Program-made: the position numbers and the translations under genes | Source: JBLFWJ01 sp047611425 | GTDB taxonomy: Bacteria > Bacteroidota > Bacteroidia > UBA10329 | Assembly: GCA_047611425.1 (NCBI GenBank) | Contig: JBLFWJ010000026.1 | Location: 1 to 26,887, forward strand | Direction: 5' to 3' | Length of the DNA: 26,887 nt | The notes under the pieces: model-generated | What the model was told of the DNA's origin: nothing | Databases searched by the model: none | What the model saw: the letters and a program-made list of their open reading frames with translations, nothing else | Shown: in pieces, positions 8,557 to 15,306 of the stretch | Layout of the letters: each line of letters opens with the position of its first letter | Numbering within the stretch: the stretch's first letter is position 1

Positions 8557-9127
8557 TCATTTTAACGTTGGCAAGAGATGCGTGTATTTCCAACATTTCA
8601 ATTTGGCCTTCTTTAAGATGATAGCTGGTCTTGCTTCCATCGGTACAGCTTAGTTCAAAACCCTGCTCATTTCTGGAGGTAACACTCGAAAATTCGGATT
8701 CTGCTTCGCAGTAAATCCGTTCATGTTCAATTACAGGGTTGAAGTAAAGAGCAAGTACTGTGTATTCTGGAATTTCTGTAAAGTCACGATCGCCTTTGCT
8801 GGATTCAACGTTGTACTTCTCTCCATCATAAGCCACTTCATTCCAATAATCCATTTCTCCATTAACCCTACAGCGATAACTGGACGAAAGCATTTTTCCA
8901 TTTCTAAACCTGACGGCATAACTCGTGCTTCCTTCTTTCTTCATCCAAAGGAAATTGACTTTACCACTGGCATTCAATGTGTACAGTTCGGTGCTGTCAT
9001 TCTCCATGGATTTGGTAACCACCATCTGCCCAAACGTAAACCCCCAAACACTCATGTCGAAGGTGATTTCTTCAGCAAAAATTGGATTGCCGATTAACAG
9101 AAACGAAAGAAGGATTGAGATTCGCAT
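8543..9127 (-). CDS. DUF6134-like secreted protein
   Basis: The 194-residue protein has a clear signal peptide (MRISILLSFLLIGNPIFA) and a mature part that looks all-beta. It contains FDMSVWGFTFGQMVV, DYWNEVAYDGEKYNVESSKGDR and SYHLKEGQIEMLEIH, the layout I associate with DUF6134 (a periplasmic or outer-membrane-linked family of unknown function in Bacteroidota). No catalytic motif is evident. It lies between the haloperoxidase-fold gene, 68 bases upstream, and the metallopeptidase, all on one strand, but the gaps and a promoter-like element before the first gene do not establish a shared operon. The family call rests on recognition of the pattern, without an alignment. Confidence 0.68.
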   Translation of the reverse strand: MRISILLSFLLIGNPIFAEEITFDMSVWGFTFGQMVVTKSMENDSTELYTLNASGKVNFLWMKKEGSTSYAVRFRNGKMLSSSYRCRVNGEMDYWNEVAYDGEKYNVESSKGDRDFTEIPEYTVLALYFNPVIEHERIYCEAESEFSSVTSRNEQGFELSCTDGSKTSYHLKEGQIEMLEIHASLANVKMKRVD

Positions 9128-9195
9128 GGCATTAAGACGCGTAATCCGGGTTAATGTTCTTTTGAATTATCGGGATTGATTTTTTATTCAGCTAA

Positions 9196-11433
9196 TTATT
9201 GAATGATGAGTCTCTTTGAATGTACACCCTTCTCGGTTCCAATGTTTATAAGGTATGTACCGGTTGACCAGTTTGAACAATTTAAAGTGTACCGCTTGGA
9301 GGAAGGTATAACTGTGCTGAGCACTTTACCGCTTAGGTCAGTAACGGAAATGTAATCCATTATCTCGTCTTTTGAATTGATTTGACACCAATCTGCCGAT
9401 GGGTTCGGGTAAATGCTGATTTCTGAGATTGCTTCATCTGTTCCAGTGATGATTGAGGATCCTTCAAAATATTCTTTTGCCAATTCAAAGGCATCTGGTC
9501 CTATCACGGCACCCATTAGCCGTCCAGGGATATCATCTGCCGGAGGATGGATACCGCCCCAAATTCTTGACAGACTGCATTGATCTGATGCATCTCTATA
9601 GGTTGCCCATTGCAGCGTGATATCAATGCTTGGGCCATCCTCAAATACTAGAAATTCGTTCATTGGAGCAGTGAATTCCCCCATTCCCCCTGGAAAAAAT
9701 GGGTCTCCTGTTAGCATCTCCATTACTTCTGCAGCTGCTCTACTAAATGTTGAGTGGCCTGAAACAAAACCTGCAAAAGGTGGTGTAACAAACGTGGGTC
9801 TCTGGTATGGCCACCAGTTTTCGGCAAGTATCCAGCCAACCCCTGCCAAAGACGAATCCGGATTACCAATGTAATCTGGTCCACGCCATGCAAAAACTTT
9901 GATTTTACCTGCGTTGGCATAAGAAGTATCCATATAGAAATTCACAGTATCTAGCCAAGTAGTGTCCAGCACCATAATTGCTAATGGGTCATTTTCGCCA
10001 ACAATTTCGATATAGTCCTCATACAGAGGAATACCTGCGGGATGATAATTCGAAAGCGTATCGTAGGTTGATTGGCCGAGGTCACTCATGAATCGAATGG
10101 CACTGATAGGTCGTAGGTAATCGTACCAGCCTTTAACTCCCCAAGCCGTTACAGCTGCATCATGCACTGCTCCAGCAAGAGTGAAATAAGACTTTACATC
10201 CCATTCTAGGTCTGGCAAAATGTCGCCAATTCCCTCATATTTCTTTTCAAAGTCTTGATGGTCGCTAACGTAATTCAGAAGCGTGAACCAATGTCCAGGA
10301 GGCGTTTCAGAATCGGGCCCGTCTGCCCAAAACTCAGCCAGTACTCTGGCGTAATCACTACGCGGAACCATCTGTGGCGTGTATGGCTGGCCGGTTGAAG
10401 GGTTTAATGCATGGCCTTGGCCAGGATCACCGCCATCGTATAGATTGTAAAAACTTGGCATAGCAGCCTGATCCGTTGGATACGATTGCACGTTACCGAT
10501 CGATGCAGGCGATATATCCCACATCACGTTACTGGTCGAGTCTAAATGCGAAGACCATATTGAAACAAGGGAAAAATTCCATTGATATAGTTCTCCCATT
10601 GCATCTACATTTCCAGTGTCGAGAAGAGGCGGAGTGCCGGGGTCATGATAAGCCCAATAATCATTCAAGCCATCTGAATGGATGGTTAAATCGTCTTGGC
10701 TTAACGCAAAGGCGTGAACTGTGCCCCATTCAGGGCTAAGAAATTCAGGAGTGGTAATAGGGTAAATATTTCCTGATTGGTCGATGTAAACATCAAGCGT
10801 AAGTGGCTGCCAATGGTTCTCATCAGTAGTATTTGGGTTTCCTGGTACAATAGGAAGTAGTGTTGTGTTTGACGGTTGATAGAACTGATTGACATAATTT
10901 GCCTGCTCATTGGAATTGTCTTGTAGTCCAAAATCGATGAGGTTCTGGGCTAGGTGATTTCCCAATGCTTCTGCAGAACCAGTTGAGTAATCTTGACTTG
11001 CAAATGCTGTGTCATAGCCAAGTTCTATCATTAAGGAATCCATTAATGGAATGGAAATGGCTGCACCCGGTGAATTGGTAAATCGGTGTCGCATCAACCT
11101 ATAAAAGGCGTAGCTCATTGTTGCTTCTCTTGCATCCTGAATGTTGGCTGGATCTGCAATACCGGAGAACGGACAGGTGAATCCGTGTACGGTTTCACCT
11201 AGAAGGTAAGGGGCGGCTGTTTGATCGTAAATTGCCCATGAATCATACATGGCGATGGCCGTGTGAAAGAGATTTCTTCCGTGAACGGTTGGTCTTGCAT
11301 TGTCTTTTCTGATGGCTTCAAGCAATACCTCATTCCATTGCCGGGCAACAGAATGCTGGGCTAAAGCCGATGATGTCTGAAAAACTGAGCAGATGATGCA
11401 AATGAGAAAAAAAGTGGTTGACCTGGAGTTCAT
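9196..11433 (-). CDS. Secreted vanadium haloperoxidase/PAP2-fold protein with T9SS tail
   Basis: I place the start at 11433, giving 745 residues. A signal peptide (MNSRSTTFFLICIICS, ending SALAQ) begins there, and a -7-like element lies just upstream; the ATG at 11487 would put 18 unneeded residues in front. All three vanadate/phosphate-binding motifs of the fold are present: Lys434 and Arg441 in KGWYDYLRP, SGHS with His560, and SRIWGGIHPPADD with Arg623 and His629. The last ~75 residues are a T9SS sorting domain (SIYPNPSADW to SKRLIIQ). Relatives are vanadium-dependent haloperoxidases or acid phosphatases. An extracellular enzyme acting on halide/peroxide or phosphate esters is likely; which one cannot be read from the motifs. 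The gene looks intact. Confidence 0.88.
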   Translation of the reverse strand: MNSRSTTFFLICIICSVFQTSSALAQHSVARQWNEVLLEAIRKDNARPTVHGRNLFHTAIAMYDSWAIYDQTAAPYLLGETVHGFTCPFSGIADPANIQDAREATMSYAFYRLMRHRFTNSPGAAISIPLMDSLMIELGYDTAFASQDYSTGSAEALGNHLAQNLIDFGLQDNSNEQANYVNQFYQPSNTTLLPIVPGNPNTTDENHWQPLTLDVYIDQSGNIYPITTPEFLSPEWGTVHAFALSQDDLTIHSDGLNDYWAYHDPGTPPLLDTGNVDAMGELYQWNFSLVSIWSSHLDSTSNVMWDISPASIGNVQSYPTDQAAMPSFYNLYDGGDPGQGHALNPSTGQPYTPQMVPRSDYARVLAEFWADGPDSETPPGHWFTLLNYVSDHQDFEKKYEGIGDILPDLEWDVKSYFTLAGAVHDAAVTAWGVKGWYDYLRPISAIRFMSDLGQSTYDTLSNYHPAGIPLYEDYIEIVGENDPLAIMVLDTTWLDTVNFYMDTSYANAGKIKVFAWRGPDYIGNPDSSLAGVGWILAENWWPYQRPTFVTPPFAGFVSGHSTFSRAAAEVMEMLTGDPFFPGGMGEFTAPMNEFLVFEDGPSIDITLQWATYRDASDQCSLSRIWGGIHPPADDIPGRLMGAVIGPDAFELAKEYFEGSSIITGTDEAISEISIYPNPSADWCQINSKDEIMDYISVTDLSGKVLSTVIPSSKRYTLNCSNWSTGTYLINIGTEKGVHSKRLIIQ

Positions 11434-11461
11434 TCTACTAATTGATAGAGTTGTTTCGTTA

Positions 11462-11471
11462 GCTAAAGGTA
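11462..11471 (-). promoter_or_regulatory. -7-like element before haloperoxidase-fold gene
   Basis: On the minus strand TACCTTTAGC lies 28 bases before the chosen ATG (11433) and fits the Bacteroidota -7 element (TAnnTTTGC) except for one base. A second similar TTACCTTTAAT lies further upstream. It falls downstream of the alternative ATG at 11487, which supports the shorter protein. No clear TTTG stands 19 bases upstream. Confidence 0.42.
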
Positions 11472-11501
11472 CTGGTTGCAGCCACATTAAAGGTAATTGT
11501 G

Positions 11502-11547
11502 GGCTGGAAAAAGAAAGCCCTGAACACTATTCGTATTCAGGGCTTTC
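11502..11547 (-). terminator. Hairpin terminator of the lost T9SS-tail gene
   Basis: Arms GAAAGCCCTGAA (11513-11524) and TTCAGGGCTTTC (11536-11547) pair perfectly over 12 bp with an 11-base loop. Read leftward, the stem is followed by a T-rich TTTTTCC. It lies 20 bases after the old stop codon (11567-11569) of the leftward gene remnant, so it is probably that gene's original terminator. Confidence 0.65.
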
Positions 11548-11566
11548 AACTAAAACGGGGTTCTAC

Positions 11567-11785
11567 TCAATGCTTCACAATACGATGCTAAGTGATGGAG
11601 CCTTTGTCGTTGAGTTGTAGAATGTATATACCATTTGTCAACTCATGAAGGTCTAGCGTATGTTTATTCATTCCTTCAAATAAGTTGATCTGGGCATTCA
11701 ATATTACCCTGCCAGAAATATAAAGAACGTTGGCAATGACACTTCCATCTTCAGTAGCAGGAATATCCAAGGTGATATTTCCTTT
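11567..11785 (-). pseudogene. Remnant of a T9SS sorting domain with in-frame stop
   Basis: On the minus strand, KGNITLDIPATEDGS, then VLYISGRVILNAQ, then MNKHTLDLHELTNGIYILQL is a typical T9SS type A sorting domain. The frame meets TAG at 11588-11590 after GSIT, then continues HRIVKH before TGA at 11567-11569. Such tails normally end with a short basic segment after a lysine, so TAG probably replaced AAG. Upstream, the domain's usual PNP start and the whole passenger protein are missing: the homology stops at the inverted repeat starting at 11786. The gene's terminator survives. This is the 3' end of a lost secreted-protein gene. Confidence 0.72.
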
Positions 11786-11977
11786 AATGATTCCCCGCAG
11801 CATACCAGTAAAAAATCCCCCACCCTTCGGGCACCCCCTTTTCAAGGGGGAACTGTCGCCATTCCTCCTTTTTAAAGGAGGTGCCGAGGAACGAGGCGGA
11901 GGATTTATTAAACCTAGTAAAACCAAATGTTTCAGAAATGAATTTGAGTTTTACTGGCATGCTGCGGGGGAATCATT
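11786..11977. repeat. Inverted repeats flanking a palindromic element
   Basis: The left arm 11786-11813 (starts AATGATTCCCC, ends CCAGTAAAA) and the right arm 11949-11977 (starts TTTTACTGG, ends GGGGAATCATT) are reverse complements over 28-29 bases with one mismatch and one single-base indel. They enclose about 135 bases, most of which is the separate palindromic element at 11810-11908. The layout resembles a short non-autonomous element (MITE) or the scar of an inversion. I see no convincing target duplication outside the arms. Confidence 0.65.
11810..11908. repeat. Palindromic ~99-bp element with two inner hairpins
   Basis: The ends are imperfect inverted repeats: AAATCCCCCACCC on the left and GGCGGAGGATTT on the right. 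Inside are two strong stems, CCCCCTT/AAGGGGG (11834-11850) and CCTCCTTT/AAAGGAGG (11864-11881). The element is G/C-run-rich, unlike its surroundings. Similar elements occur between genes of Bacteroidota; here it lies inside a larger inverted repeat next to two broken genes. Confidence 0.68.
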
Positions 11978-12002
11978 TACTTTTTCATTTATCATTACCA
12001 TA

Positions 12003-12447
12003 ATGAGTGTGCGCAGAAGAAACCTTGTTGCAGTTTTTCTATTGGCTGGCATTGCTGCCAGTGCGCAAAGCGAGACTGCTGTATAATTTTGGAGGAAATC
12101 AGATTATAATTGGCCGCAATACAGACCTGACAAATACCGCATTCAGGTTAGGTCATAATCCTTTAAAGGACATATTGGTATCGGGTTCGGTTATCGATGA
12201 AGTAGGCACCACATTCGCAGGAATGTACGAGATGCAAACAAAACTTTTGAGGATTAAAATTGGAAAGAAGAAAAACCAGAGCCTCAAACTAATTAGCAAC
12301 GTGGGGTTAAAAGGATGGGAAGCAAAAGCAATTGGTTCGTTTCCAAAAAGACAAGGGTTGAATTTTAATATACAATACCAGTATTCGTTTGAAGACCTGA
12401 TTATTAATGGAACAGGAAATCGAATTACGCTTGTTAAAGAATTCTGA
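12003..12447 (+). pseudogene. Frameshifted small outer-membrane barrel-like protein
   Basis: An ATG at 12003 opens a signal peptide (MSVRRRNLVAVFLLAGIA, then ASAQ) that stops at TAA after 27 residues. One frame over, an open run continues without a gap as LYNFGGNQIIIGRNTD through IQYQYSFEDLI to a final phenylalanine (LVKEF) at 12447. Joining the two frames near 12085 would give about 148 residues: a signal peptide plus an alternating beta-strand body ending in Phe, as in outer-membrane barrels. The change is +1, meaning one extra base relative to an intact frame. It could be a true mutation or a sequencing error. I do not recognise the family. The body alone has only a GTG start at 12007 and would lack a signal. 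Confidence 0.6.
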
Positions 12448-12716
12448 GAAGTATTTTTTTACGGTTTTGTAGAGGTAAACTGATAATGCCTTCTCACAAT
12501 AACCTCACCTCATCTTCGTTATTGACACCTACATCTCGGCAAACAATGATCTCAACGCGGAAGCACTGAGGCCTTTTTGTCTGTTAGGAGAACCCATATT
12601 TTAACTGATTAGTCATTATTATTAAGCGAAACGGAGAAATTTTGTAACCCTGACATTAGCGGTGTCATAGAAATATTAGATTTGCTGGTTAATAGCATTA
12701 CTGAAGGAAGAACGAA
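12448..12716. other. Intergenic stretch without a recognised gene
   Basis: I see no gene here. TGACA (12651-12655) and TGTCA (12662-12666) form a small inverted repeat, and the segment near 12553-12584 weakly echoes the terminator at 13145-13182 but does not form a good stem. Confidence 0.5.
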
Positions 12717-13124
12717 ATGGATTTTGTAAAGGACATAGATGATATTGTAGACAACCTTAAAACGTTGGAGTCGTACTTGAAAAGCGACAAAGCAAAAGAG
12801 CGCACATTCGCACTCGACCAAGTTAAGAATGGTGTAACCATTTTGATTTACAAGGTGGATGGTAAGAACCACTATGCACCAGCCCGCTTTTGCAGCTACC
12901 GTGGCAACACCATGGAGAAGCATCCGATGGAGGATCAAAATGACCAGAGAGAAAGAAATGGTGCATTGGAGAAAATGCTTAAAGGCAAAGCTTGGTTTCT
13001 TCAAAAGAAGGAAGAAGAGTATTTGGCATATTGCAAAACACTCGGTTTGGATGTTCCAAAGAACGAACGAGCGTATTGGAGGGTTGGCACAACTTCCGAT
13101 CCATACATGGATATAATGGATTAA
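12717..13124 (+). CDS. Conserved-looking cytoplasmic protein, unknown function
   Basis: The 135-residue protein has no signal peptide or membrane segment. It is highly charged, with an acidic helical start (MDFVKDIDDIVDNLKTLESYL) and a central block ILIYKVDGKNHYAPARFCSYRG. A Lys/Glu-rich helix follows (ALEKMLKGKAWFLQKKEEEY), and the end is YWRVGTTSDPYMDIMD. The APARF-SYRG block resembles a segment seen near some HNH-type endonucleases, but no HNH motif is present and I would not assign that role. Codon use and a strong terminator 20 bases after its stop indicate a real, separately transcribed gene. Overlapping open frames on both strands are shadows. Confidence 0.75.
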   Translation: MDFVKDIDDIVDNLKTLESYLKSDKAKERTFALDQVKNGVTILIYKVDGKNHYAPARFCSYRGNTMEKHPMEDQNDQRERNGALEKMLKGKAWFLQKKEEEYLAYCKTLGLDVPKNERAYWRVGTTSDPYMDIMD

Positions 13125-13144
13125 GAAAAATCCAAAAGAATCCG

Positions 13145-13186
13145 AAAGGCCTCAATGCATATGCGTTGAGGCCTTTTGTTTTTTAT
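13145..13186 (+). terminator. Strong intrinsic terminator
   Basis: Arms AAAGGCCTCAA (13145-13155) and TTGAGGCCTTT (13166-13176) pair perfectly, extended by TGC/GCG pairs around a four-base loop (ATAT). The stem is followed by TGTTTTTT. It ends transcription of the 135-residue protein gene. Confidence 0.9.
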
Positions 13187-13235
13187 CGCGAACCCTGTAT
13201 CAGTATTGCGTTTCATGTATCTAGCAAGTAGGCAC

Positions 13236-13244
13236 TACTTTCGC
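13236..13244 (+). promoter_or_regulatory. -7-like element before DUF3817 gene
   Basis: TACTTTCGC followed by GCC lies 20 bases before the ATG at 13265 and resembles the Bacteroidota -7 element with its usual GC-rich trailing bases. A TTTC lies 21 bases upstream as a poor -33. It sits just after the preceding terminator, where a promoter is expected. Confidence 0.45.
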
Positions 13245-13264
13245 GCCTCATAAAACCAACATTC

Positions 13265-13546
13265 ATGACACTTCTAAAAGTATTCCGTTCCCTGGCCATT
13301 TTGGAAGGCATTAGCTACTTGTTGTTTGGCATTACCATGCCCCTTAAATACATGTATGAAATAATGGAGCCGAACATGTATGTTGGAATGGCCCATGGAA
13401 TGTTATTCATGACATACTGCGTCCTTGGGTTGGCTAGTGCCATCAAATACAAGTGGTCCATTGGCTTTAGTATAATGGTGTTTGTAGCATCGCTTGTTCC
13501 TTTCGGTACATTCTATTTGGATGCAAAATATCTAAAGCACAAATAA
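13265..13546 (+). CDS. DUF3817 small integral membrane protein
   Basis: The 93-residue protein begins FRSLAILEGISYLLFGITMPLKYM and continues with GMAHGMLFMTYCVLGLA, the hallmark EGxSxLL, MPLKY and HG blocks of DUF3817. Three hydrophobic segments (about 7-25, 40-60 and 66-86) predict a three-pass inner-membrane protein with a short Lys-rich cytoplasmic tail (LDAKYLKHK). The function of the family is unknown. It follows a terminator and has its own promoter-like element. Length is normal for the family and nothing is missing. Confidence 0.88.
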   Translation: MTLLKVFRSLAILEGISYLLFGITMPLKYMYEIMEPNMYVGMAHGMLFMTYCVLGLASAIKYKWSIGFSIMVFVASLVPFGTFYLDAKYLKHK

Positions 13547-13586
13547 GCGAGGCAAGTCGCTTTAGGCGAAGTCCTATCTTCCACCT

Positions 13587-13802
13587 ATGACAAAAATTAG
13601 CAAGGAAGAAAAAGGCGGAGTCAAGCAGAAATTGCGAGCGTTCAAAAAAGTAGGACTGGAGTCTTATGCCAAGTATTTGGATAAGGAACTCAAAGCATCC
13701 GAAGGCAAAGAGATACGAAAAGCCTATACCAAATACATTGAAAAGGAAGTTGATTCTACCGCTAAGAAACTAGCAAGGCTTAACGAAAAACTGAGCCGAT
13801 AG
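13587..13802 (+). CDS. Small basic helical protein, unknown function
   Basis: The 71-residue product is about a third Lys/Arg with many Glu, and is predicted to be almost entirely helical (for example KKVGLESYAKYLDKELKASE and IEKEVDSTAKKLARLNEKL). It has no signal peptide or cysteine. It could be a nucleic-acid-binding or coiled-coil protein, but this is only a guess from composition. It lies 40 bases after the DUF3817 gene on the same strand. TCCTATCTTCCACC directly upstream may be a promoter element or leader. The gene call is moderately secure because the frame is clean and ends at a hairpin. Confidence 0.65.
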   Translation: MTKISKEEKGGVKQKLRAFKKVGLESYAKYLDKELKASEGKEIRKAYTKYIEKEVDSTAKKLARLNEKLSR

Positions 13803-13818
13803 CCGCTTCAAATCGGCT
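13794..13818 (+). terminator. Weak hairpin over the end of the 71-residue gene
   Basis: Arms AGCCGAT (13794-13800) and ATCGGCT (13812-13818) overlap the stop codon, with an 11-base loop and only a short TT after the stem. It could attenuate transcription, but this is weak. Confidence 0.35.
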
Positions 13819-13856
13819 TTGAGTGGTTGATGAATTCGCTGATGTATTTTCGTTCG

Positions 13857-13928
13857 ATGAAGAATCTATTCCTTTTACTATGTCTGCTTATTTCTACAAT
13901 GACCTCAGCACAGGAGGCTACCAATTAA
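13857..13928 (+). CDS. Orphan signal peptide, 23 codons
   Basis: ATG at 13857 opens MKNLFLLLCLLISTMTSAQ, a textbook Bacteroidota signal peptide ending at SAQ, followed by only EATN and TAA. An in-frame ATG at 13842 could add five residues. The TAA is followed by AAT AAA ATG of the next gene in the same frame. It may be what is left of a secreted-protein gene whose body was deleted, or a leader peptide translated ahead of the VOC gene. As written it makes no mature protein. Confidence 0.4.
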   Translation: MKNLFLLLCLLISTMTSAQEATN

Positions 13929-13934
13929 AATAAA

Positions 13935-14624
13935 ATGACCGTAATAGTTCATACACCCACCAATAATCTGGAGAATAGTCTGGATTTCTACCAGCGATTA
14001 GAGTACAAAGTAGTGTCTGAGAAGAAGCCGACTTTGCTAACAAATGGTAAAGCGCTTCTAGAGATTAACCCTGATCGATTTGCAAGGGCCGGGCTAAAAA
14101 TGTACAAGTACTCATGGGCGGAAGAACTGAAAAGCTTGGAGGAACTAACGACCATACATAAAACCGAAACTGGTCACCTGATCAATGACTTGAATGGTTG
14201 CTGGGTCTATTTAATAGAAGGGAAGCCGGAACATACAATTGAGCTAACCGATTCATCGTATGGTCTAACGGGTAATTTCAGGGGGTTAAGTTTGGAGTCG
14301 GCCGAGATGGATAAGTCAGCCGATGTATGGCAGATCCTTGGATTTAAGATAACGATGGGTACAGCTGAAAAGGGCTTCGTTGTAATGGCCAATGAGGATG
14401 GTTTTGGATTGAGTTTGATGAAACCAATGACCTGTCCGCATTTGTTCTTCAATCCATCCATGACCTTTTTTAACGGGCAGGATAACTTAGCAATTATTGA
14501 AAATATTAGAAAGGCCAACATTCCAATTGCCGAAGAAATTACCCACTTCAATAAGGACGGAATCGTGGACAACATCATCATTCGTGATCCAGGCGGCTAC
14601 GGTTTCTTCATTTTTAGCGACTGA
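13935..14624 (+). CDS. VOC superfamily (glyoxalase-like) protein
   Basis: The 229-residue protein starts VIVHTPTNNLENSLDFYQRLEYKVV, the standard opening of a vicinal-oxygen-chelate fold (beta strand, then NxxxSxxFY-LGF-like helix). A second half (LSLESAEMDKSADVWQILGFKI) begins a similar module, and the end is IIRDPGGYGFFIFSD. Two paired modules of about 110 residues are normal for the superfamily, whose members act as glyoxalases, dioxygenases or binding proteins. The first half lacks an obvious His/Glu metal set, so enzymatic function is uncertain. It has no signal peptide of its own, but an in-frame signal peptide lies directly upstream behind one stop codon. Confidence 0.83.
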   Translation: MTVIVHTPTNNLENSLDFYQRLEYKVVSEKKPTLLTNGKALLEINPDRFARAGLKMYKYSWAEELKSLEELTTIHKTETGHLINDLNGCWVYLIEGKPEHTIELTDSSYGLTGNFRGLSLESAEMDKSADVWQILGFKITMGTAEKGFVVMANEDGFGLSLMKPMTCPHLFFNPSMTFFNGQDNLAIIENIRKANIPIAEEITHFNKDGIVDNIIIRDPGGYGFFIFSD

Positions 14625-14635
14625 CGCGACATACT

Positions 14636-14730
14636 AGATGTCACTTCGAGTGCCGCAGGTGTATCGATTGAGAAGGGTGATTATGGGAAGTCTTCAACGT
14701 CATCCTGAGCGAAGTCGTTGGGCGGAATAA
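14636..14730. repeat. Degenerate intergenic repeat segments
   Basis: TCACTTCGAGTGCCGCAGG (from 14641) and CGTCATCCTGAGCGAAGTCG (14698-14717) match the type of dispersed intergenic repeat seen in Bacteroidota and other genomes, where hairpins of the form TCGACTTCGCTCAGGATGA recur. Here the partner arms are incomplete, so this looks like a decayed copy. No gene is present in 14625-14788. Confidence 0.5.
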
Positions 14731-14766
14731 TTCTCAACACAATAACCATCTTGGTTCTTAGGTTCT

Positions 14767-14783
14767 ATTGGTGCTCAACCAAT
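14767..14783 (+). promoter_or_regulatory. Small hairpin just before the lipoprotein start
   Basis: ATTGGT and ACCAAT (14767-14772 and 14778-14783) pair around GCTCA, ending five bases before the ATG at 14789. It could influence translation initiation; this is only a structural observation. Confidence 0.3.
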
Positions 14784-14788
14784 GAATC

Positions 14789-15235
14789 ATGCGTGCTATT
14801 CTGTTAGTATTAATTGTCGTGTGTGGTTTTTTCGGCTGTGCCGAAAAGTTTGAGACAGTCGAGGGAACAGGAATAAAAGGAATCGTGTATTCTGGTTCTA
14901 GTGGTTGTAGTTCAAATATTTCGGAGGAGGAAAAACGGTATGATCTGTACAACGGCTTCTTATACTTTCTGGATAAAAGTGACTTTGACAATCACATTGA
15001 ATTGAATCAAGCTTACGATGCTGATTCCGTTTCTCAAGCCATTTTCTCCCATATGAAAGGCCACAGTTTTAGTGCGTGGGTTGGTTACGGAGCGCTTGAT
15101 GTCGAAGTGCCGACAGGAATCTACTACCTCGCAACGCGAGATGTAATGGGCCGGTCAAATCAACACATCATCACGATTATAGAAGGAACGGTTGTCGAAG
15201 TAGACTTGCGGTTCTGGAAGTGTATAGATTCCTAA
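14789..15235 (+). CDS. Small lipoprotein, unknown function
   Basis: The 148-residue protein opens with a lipoprotein signal peptide (MRAILLVLIVVCGFFGC, lipid-bearing Cys17), followed by AEKFETVEGTG. The mature part begins IKGIVYSGSSGCSSNISEEE and later has VEVPTGIYYLATRDVMGRS and VVEVDLRFWKCIDS, resembling a small carboxypeptidase-regulatory-like or other beta-sandwich fold that displays a fixed peptide. Three Cys residues (Cys17, one near 40, one near the end) leave a possible disulfide in the mature protein. I do not recognise a named family. The gene converges on a large secreted-protein gene and shares a terminator with it. Confidence 0.75.
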   Translation: MRAILLVLIVVCGFFGCAEKFETVEGTGIKGIVYSGSSGCSSNISEEEKRYDLYNGFLYFLDKSDFDNHIELNQAYDADSVSQAIFSHMKGHSFSAWVGYGALDVEVPTGIYYLATRDVMGRSNQHIITIIEGTVVEVDLRFWKCIDS

Positions 15236-15247
15236 TCACTCCAAAAG

Positions 15248-15279
15248 AAAACCCCCAAGCCAAATGGCTTAGGGGTTTT
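15248..15279. terminator. Bidirectional terminator between convergent genes
   Basis: AAAACCCCCAAGCC (15248-15261) pairs with GGCTTAGGGGTTTT (15266-15279) around AAAT, with one internal C-A mismatch. The stem has A-runs on one side and T-runs on the other, so it can stop transcription from both the lipoprotein gene and the large leftward gene. Confidence 0.85.
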
Positions 15280-15306
15280 GAATTAATCAATAATGAAGCG
15301 TTTCGC

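Noticed and set aside
11434..11487. Earlier ATG for the haloperoxidase-fold gene
   Set aside because: It would put 18 unrelated residues before a normal signal peptide and lies upstream of the -7-like element.
11730..12086. Rightward 118-codon open frame
   Set aside because: It is antisense to the T9SS-tail remnant, crosses the palindromic element and has low-complexity Pro/Gly sequence.
12540..12590. Terminator after the frameshifted barrel gene
   Set aside because: CTCA/TGAG arms pair over only four bases with mismatches inside, despite similarity to the strong terminator at 13145.
12609..13004. Leftward 131-codon open frame
   Set aside because: It is a shadow of the rightward 135-residue protein gene, which has better composition and a terminator.
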